Shown here piece by piece: positions 15,411-19,563 of a DNA stretch of 19,563 bases. The stretch covers positions 1-19,563 of the forward strand of contig JAMFRY010000017.1 in NCBI GenBank assembly GCA_026225015.1, in the 5' to 3' direction. The number at the start of each line of letters is the position of its first letter. Within the stretch, counting starts at the first letter, position 1. Under the pieces are notes generated by a model. The model saw only the letters and a list, made by a program, of their open reading frames with translations, was not told where the DNA came from and did no database searches. A program made the translations under genes and the position numbers. Source of the stretch: Alphaproteobacteria bacterium. Its GTDB lineage: Bacteria; Pseudomonadota; Alphaproteobacteria; Acetobacterales; Acetobacteraceae.

Positions 15411-16670
15411 ATGGCGACGGGTCGTTACTCGATTTTCTCGGTCATCGGCGAGGCGCTGCGCGGCCATACCGGCTGGCAACCCGCCTGGCGCGACGCGGAG
15501 CCGGCGCCGGAATATGATGTGGTCATCGTCGGCGGCGGCGGGCATGGCCTGGCCGCCGCCTATTATCTGGCGCGGCATCATGCGGTGGGGCGGATTGCGG
15601 TGGTGGAGAAAGGCTGGATCGGCTCCGGCAATGTCGGGCGCAATACCACGATTGTGCGCTCCAATTATCTGCTGTCGGGCAATCTGCCGTTCTACGAATG
15701 GTCGATGAAATTATGGGAAGGCTTGGAGCAGGATATCAACTACAACGCAATGGTGAGCCAGCGTGGGGTGCTGAACCTGATCCATTCCGATGCGCAGCGT
15801 GATGCTTATGCGCGGCGCGGCAATTCAATGCGCCTACACGGCGTGGATGCGGAGCTGCTGGATCTGCCGGCGGTAAAGAAGCTGGCGCCCTATCTGGATT
15901 ATCGGAATGCCCGCTTCCCCATCCAGGGCGGTCTTTTGCAACGCCGCGGCGGCACGGCGCGGCATGATGCGGTGGCCTGGGGCTACGCCCGCGCGGCGGA
16001 CCGGCTTGGCGTGGACATCATCCAGAATTGCGAGGTAACCGGCATCAGGCAGCAGGCCGGCCGCGTGCTGGGCGTGGAGACGACTCGCGGATTTATCGGC
16101 GGAGCGAAAGTCGGCCTGGCCTGCGCCGGACATTCCTCGCGCGTGGCGGCGATGGCGGGCTTGCGGCTGCCGATTGAAAGCCACGCGCTGCAGGCCTTCG
16201 TAACCGAGGGGTTGAAGCCGTTGATCGACAATGTGATCACCTTCGGCGCCGGGCATTTTTATATTTCGCAGTCGGATAAAGGCGGTCTGGTGTTCGGTGG
16301 GGATATCGACGGCTATAATTCCTACGCCCAGCGCGGCAATCTGCCCACCATCGAGGATGTGTGCGAAGGCGGCATGGCATTGATGCCGATGCTCGGCCGG
16401 CTGCGGCTGTTGCGGCATTGGGGCGGGATCATGGATATGTCGATGGATGGTAGCCCGATCATCGACAAAACACCGCTGGCGGGGCTCTATCTGAACGCCG
16501 GCTGGTGCTATGGCGGCTTCAAGGCGACACCCGCCTCAGGTTGGTGTTTCGCGCATCTGCTGGCGCGCGACGAACCGCATGAGGTTGCGGCGGCGTATCG
16601 GCTGGACCGTTTTGCCCGCGGTGTTGTCATCGACGAGAAGGGTGTCGGCGCGCAGCCGAACCTGCATTAA
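15411..16670 (+). CDS. soxB: Sarcosine oxidase, beta subunit (FAD/FMN-binding)
   Basis: This is the flavin subunit of heterotetrameric sarcosine oxidase, which oxidatively demethylates sarcosine to glycine, with the methyl group going to tetrahydrofolate and electrons to O2. It has 419 residues, the usual SoxB length. The dinucleotide-binding motif is VVIVGGGGHGLAAAYYLA (37-54). The RRGGTARHDAVAWGYARAA block contains His185, which corresponds to the His that carries covalent FMN in characterised SoxB proteins. The C-terminal NAGWCYGGFKATPASGW segment (363-379) is typical of the family. ATG 15411 follows an AAAGG at 15400-15404 with 6-7 base spacing. soxD starts 3 bases after the stop. Confidence 0.95.
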   Translation: MATGRYSIFSVIGEALRGHTGWQPAWRDAEPAPEYDVVIVGGGGHGLAAAYYLARHHAVGRIAVVEKGWIGSGNVGRNTTIVRSNYLLSGNLPFYEWSMKLWEGLEQDINYNAMVSQRGVLNLIHSDAQRDAYARRGNSMRLHGVDAELLDLPAVKKLAPYLDYRNARFPIQGGLLQRRGGTARHDAVAWGYARAADRLGVDIIQNCEVTGIRQQAGRVLGVETTRGFIGGAKVGLACAGHSSRVAAMAGLRLPIESHALQAFVTEGLKPLIDNVITFGAGHFYISQSDKGGLVFGGDIDGYNSYAQRGNLPTIEDVCEGGMALMPMLGRLRLLRHWGGIMDMSMDGSPIIDKTPLAGLYLNAGWCYGGFKATPASGWCFAHLLARDEPHEVAAAYRLDRFARGVVIDEKGVGAQPNLH

Positions 16671-16671
16671 A

Positions 16672-16683
16672 AAATGCGCATTT
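16672..16683. other. Perfect 12-bp palindrome covering the soxD start codon
   Basis: AAATGCGCATTT contains the soxD ATG in its left arm. Upstream bases can also pair (GCATT-AAAA-AATGC, 16664-16677), so the start could sit in a small hairpin. This could make soxD translation depend on ribosomes finishing soxB. The site is short and partly dictated by the coding sequence. Confidence 0.3.
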
Positions 16684-16958
16684 CCTGCCCTTATTGCGGT
16701 GAACGCGGCCTGGAGGAGTATTCCTATCTCGGCGATGCAACCGTTACGCGCCCGCGTGATGGGGGCGGCGCAGGAGGCGATGCCTGGAACGATTACGTGT
16801 ACTTGCGTGACAATCCGTCCGGTTTGCATCGGGAATTATGGTATCACGCCGCCGGCTGCCATGCCTGGCTGGTGGTGACGCGCGATTTGCAAAACCACGC
16901 CATCGCTTCGGTGGCATTGGCTCGCGACGTGGCTTTGGCCAGAGAGTTCGGCGAATAA
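16674..16958 (+). CDS. soxD: Sarcosine oxidase, delta subunit (zinc-binding)
   Basis: A 94-residue protein of standard SoxD length. It starts MRISCPYCGERG and has a second half reading WYHAAGCHAWLVVTRD. Cys5, Cys8, His58 and Cys62 correspond to the zinc ligands known for this subunit, which packs on the alpha subunit and has no catalytic role of its own. The start codon lies 3 bases after the soxB stop and lacks a clear ribosome-binding site, so translation is probably coupled to soxB. Its stop overlaps the soxA start by one base (TAATG). Confidence 0.95.
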   Translation: MRISCPYCGERGLEEYSYLGDATVTRPRDGGGAGGDAWNDYVYLRDNPSGLHRELWYHAAGCHAWLVVTRDLQNHAIASVALARDVALAREFGE

Positions 16959-19563
16959 TGCCGGATTCACTTAACCCCTCGTCCCTGCTGCCTGTTTTAC
17001 GCGAATTCGTGCAGCCCTGCCGGCTGGCCACGGGAGGGATCATCAATCGCAATGAAATCCGGGCGTTTCAGTTCGATGGCAAAACCTATCAAGGCTATGC
17101 GGGGGATACGCTCGCCTCGGCCTTGCTCGCCAATGGGGTAAGGCTGGTGGGGCGGAGCTTCAAATATCACCGGCCGCGAGGGATTTTGAGCGCCGGTTCG
17201 GAAGAGCCGAATGCGCTGGTGGAATTGCGCAGCTTCGCCCGGCGCGAACCGAATACAAGGGCAACCGTTACGGAGCTTTTTGATGGTCTGGAAGCGCTCA
17301 GCCAGAACCGGTTCCCCTCGTTGAAATTTGATCTGCTTTCGGTGAACGCGCTGCTCGCGCCGATTTTCACCGCGGGGTTCTACTATAAAACCTTCATGTG
17401 GCCGGCGAAATTCTGGGAGAAGCTCTACGAGCCGTTGATTCGCAGTGCAGCCGGGCTGGGGCGCGCCGCGGGTTTGGCCGATCCGGACCATTACGAGAAA
17501 TCCACTTCGTTCTGCGACGTGCTGGTGATCGGCGCGGGGCTGGCCGGCATCAAGGAAGCGCTGCAGGCGGCGCGCGCCGGTGAGCGCGTGATTTTATGCG
17601 ATGAGGATTTTGCGCCGGGCGGCCGTGCCCTTGGGTCAGGCAAAACCGCAGAAATAGCCGCGCAGATTGCCGAGCTGAAAACCTATCCCGAATTTCGGAT
17701 TTTTTCCCGCACCACGGTATTCGGCGTGTATGACGGCGGAACCTATGGCGCCATCGAGCGTGTCGCGGACCATCTGGTGAAGCCGGCGGCGCATCAACCC
17801 AGGCAACGCTATTGGAGAATCATCGCCAACCGCAGCATATTGGCGGCCGGCGCCACCGAGCGGCCATTGCTGTTCGGCAATAATGATCTGCCCGGCGTGA
17901 TGCTGAGCGGGGCGGTGCGAACCTATATCGAAAGATTTGGCGTGGCGCCCGGCAGCAAGGCGGTGCTGTTCGTGAATAATGACGAGGCGGCGGCTGTGCT
18001 CCCGGCGTTACGCGCGGCGGGCATCGAGGTTGCCGCTCATGTGGACCCGCGCCGCGAAATTCCGCAAGCGGTTCGCGCGGATGCAGAGCGCGGCGGCGCC
18101 AAATTATTTGCCGGCGGCGTGGTGCGGCAGGCATTCGGGCGGCTTGGTGTGCACGGCGTGGAAATCACCTCGGCGGAAGGTGCCAGTGAAAAACTGCCAT
18201 GCGATCTGCTCGTGATGTCCGGCGGTTGGAATCCCAACATCCAGCTCACCACGCATCTGGGCGGCAAACCGGTATGGGATGATAAAATCGCGGCTTTCGT
18301 GCCTGGAGCCTTGCCGCCCGGCATGAATGTCGTGGGCGCTGCCTCGGGCGATGTCGATGCTTCGGTGCAGCCGCTCTGGAAACCTACCGCCGGAAAAGCC
18401 TTCGTGGATTTTCAGAACGATGTGACCGCCAGGGATGTAGCGCTGGCGCGGCAGGAGGGTTTTTCCTCCGTCGAGCATCTGAAACGCTATACCACGCTGG
18501 GAATGGCGACGGATCAAGGCAGAACGGCGAATGTCAACGGCCTGGCGCTGATGGCGGCGCTGAATGGAAGGACCATCGCCGAAACCGGCACGACGCGCTT
18601 CCGCCCGCCTTACACGCCGGTCGCCATTGGGGCGCTGGCGGGCGTGCATCGCGGGAAGCATTTCAAGCCCCGAAGGCTGACGCCGACGCATGAATGGGCA
18701 AGCAGGCAGGGTGCGGTGTTTATCGAGGCCGGAATCTGGCTGCGGGCGCAGTATTTCCCCAAAGCCGGAGAGAAAGACTGGTTGGAAACCGTCTCGCGCG
18801 AGGTCTCCATTGTGCGCAACCATGTCGGCATCTGCGATGTGACGACCTTGGGAAAGATCGATATCCAGGGTCCGGATGCGCCGCGGTTTTTGGAATGTGT
18901 TTATACCAATAGCTGGGCCAATCTCCCCATCAACCGGGCGCGCTACGGGCTGATGCTGCGCGAAGACGGTTTCGTGATGGATGACGGCACCTGCGCGCGC
19001 CTGGGCGAACAGCATTTTCTGATGACCACCACCACCGCGAATGCGGCGAAGGTGATGCAGCATCTGGAATTCTGCCAGCAATGGCTCTGGCCGGAATTGC
19101 GGGTGAGCTTTTGTTCCGTTACCGATCAATGGGCGCAACTTGCCGTTGCGGGACCGAAATCGCGCGATACGCTGCGCAGTATTGTTGATTCCGGCGATGA
19201 TATCTCCAACGAGGCTTTGCCGTATATGGGGGTTCGCAACGTGACGGTTTGCGGCGGCATTCGGGCCCGGCTGTTCCGGCTCTCGTTTTCCGGCGAGCTG
19301 GCATACGAAATCGCCGTCCCCGCCCGTTACGGCAACGCCCTGGCGCAACGGCTGATGCAGGCGGGTGAGCGCTACGGAATTACCGCTTATGGCACCGAGG
19401 CTCTGGGCGTGATGCGCATCGAGAAGGGCCATCCCGCCGGCAATGAGTTGAACGGCCAGACCACCGCGCATGATCTCGGCCTAGCCAAGCTGCTCTCAAA
19501 GAAAAAGGATTTCATCGGCCGCGCCATGGCCTCCCGCGCCGCGCTGACTGATCCCATGCGCCC
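16958..19563 (+). CDS. soxA: Sarcosine oxidase, alpha subunit (3' truncated by window)
   Basis: The frame from ATG 16958 stays open to the window end. The 868 visible residues compare with about 970-1000 in the family, so roughly the last 100-130 are missing. The N-terminal ferredoxin-like domain has FDGKTYQGYAGDTLASALLA and RSFKYHRPRGI, but no iron-sulfur Cys cluster, as is normal for SoxA. The first dinucleotide-binding loop is G192-AGLAG-197 (17531-17548). A second nucleotide-domain block, AAGATERPLLFGNNDLPGVM, falls near residues 295-314. From about residue 550 there is a GcvT-like tetrahydrofolate-binding domain (VGICDVTTLGKIDIQGPDA, then YGTEALGVMRIEKGHPAGN). It binds NAD and folate and channels the one-carbon unit to 5,10-methylene-THF. 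Overlap with the soxD stop indicates translational coupling. soxG is expected downstream. Confidence 0.95.
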   Translation, partial: MPDSLNPSSLLPVLREFVQPCRLATGGIINRNEIRAFQFDGKTYQGYAGDTLASALLANGVRLVGRSFKYHRPRGILSAGSEEPNALVELRSFARREPNTRATVTELFDGLEALSQNRFPSLKFDLLSVNALLAPIFTAGFYYKTFMWPAKFWEKLYEPLIRSAAGLGRAAGLADPDHYEKSTSFCDVLVIGAGLAGIKEALQAARAGERVILCDEDFAPGGRALGSGKTAEIAAQIAELKTYPEFRIFSRTTVFGVYDGGTYGAIERVADHLVKPAAHQPRQRYWRIIANRSILAAGATERPLLFGNNDLPGVMLSGAVRTYIERFGVAPGSKAVLFVNNDEAAAVLPALRAAGIEVAAHVDPRREIPQAVRADAERGGAKLFAGGVVRQAFGRLGVHGVEITSAEGASEKLPCDLLVMSGGWNPNIQLTTHLGGKPVWDDKIAAFVPGALPPGMNVVGAASGDVDASVQPLWKPTAGKAFVDFQNDVTARDVALARQEGFSSVEHLKRYTTLGMATDQGRTANVNGLALMAALNGRTIAETGTTRFRPPYTPVAIGALAGVHRGKHFKPRRLTPTHEWASRQGAVFIEAGIWLRAQYFPKAGEKDWLETVSREVSIVRNHVGICDVTTLGKIDIQGPDAPRFLECVYTNSWANLPINRARYGLMLREDGFVMDDGTCARLGEQHFLMTTTTANAAKVMQHLEFCQQWLWPELRVSFCSVTDQWAQLAVAGPKSRDTLRSIVDSGDDISNEALPYMGVRNVTVCGGIRARLFRLSFSGELAYEIAVPARYGNALAQRLMQAGERYGITAYGTEALGVMRIEKGHPAGNELNGQTTAHDLGLAKLLSKKKDFIGRAMASRAALTDPMR

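Noticed and set aside
16958..17260. Loss of iron-sulfur cysteines in the ferredoxin-like domain of SoxA, considered as a defect
   Set aside because: The absence of a cluster-binding Cys set is normal for sarcosine oxidase alpha subunits.
18104..19471. A 455-codon open frame on the - strand opposite soxA
   Set aside because: soxA on the + strand has unmistakable family motifs throughout, and the antisense translation has none.

Overview
The window is GC-rich, densely packed proteobacterial DNA. Three things point to an alphaproteobacterium: the codon use, the pairing of an alpha-2-macroglobulin gene with pbpC, and a soxB-soxD-soxA set. An acetic-acid-bacteria-type (Acetobacteraceae/Rhodospirillales) host is my best guess, but it is an inference without database support. 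All genes I accept lie on the + strand.

Region 1 (1-11334) is a cell-envelope operon of three very closely spaced genes. It opens with the 3' part of a gene for a large beta-rich, probably exported protein of unknown function (1-3051). A bacterial alpha-2-macroglobulin with an intact CTEQ thioester motif follows (3065-9061), then the bifunctional peptidoglycan synthase PBP1C (9076-11334). Bacterial A2M is thought to trap foreign proteases in the periplasm while PBP1C repairs the wall. Here a third, uncharacterised exported protein is linked to the pair. The 5' end of pbpC runs through an A/T-tract-rich segment that looks like an intergenic repeat captured into the reading frame.

Region 2 (11335 to about 13950) looks like an accessory islet. 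It contains a 450-base segment without a convincing gene but with an isolated, well-positioned ribosome-binding site and a short start that resembles an enolase-superfamily N-terminus. Next is a tandem (pseudo-dimeric) retropepsin-like aspartic protease with a possible Tat signal (11792-12682). After it comes a cluster of tiny overlapping reading frames, one apparently broken by an early stop, leading into a multi-pass membrane protein of unknown function (13012-13779). The membrane-protein gene looks less GC-rich than its neighbours.

Region 3 (13952-19563) has a TPR plus ATP-grasp fusion protein of unknown substrate. A probable promoter over its stop codon is followed by soxB, soxD and soxA (the last cut off by the window end). 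These encode heterotetrameric sarcosine oxidase, which demethylates sarcosine to glycine and passes the one-carbon unit to tetrahydrofolate. soxG would be expected just beyond the window.

I see no tRNA, rRNA, CRISPR array, intact insertion sequence or replication origin. The most interesting points are the unknown partner of A2M/PBP1C, the TPR/ATP-grasp ligase next to sox, the islet with the tandem retropepsin and the broken small gene, and the repeat-derived N-terminus of PBP1C.
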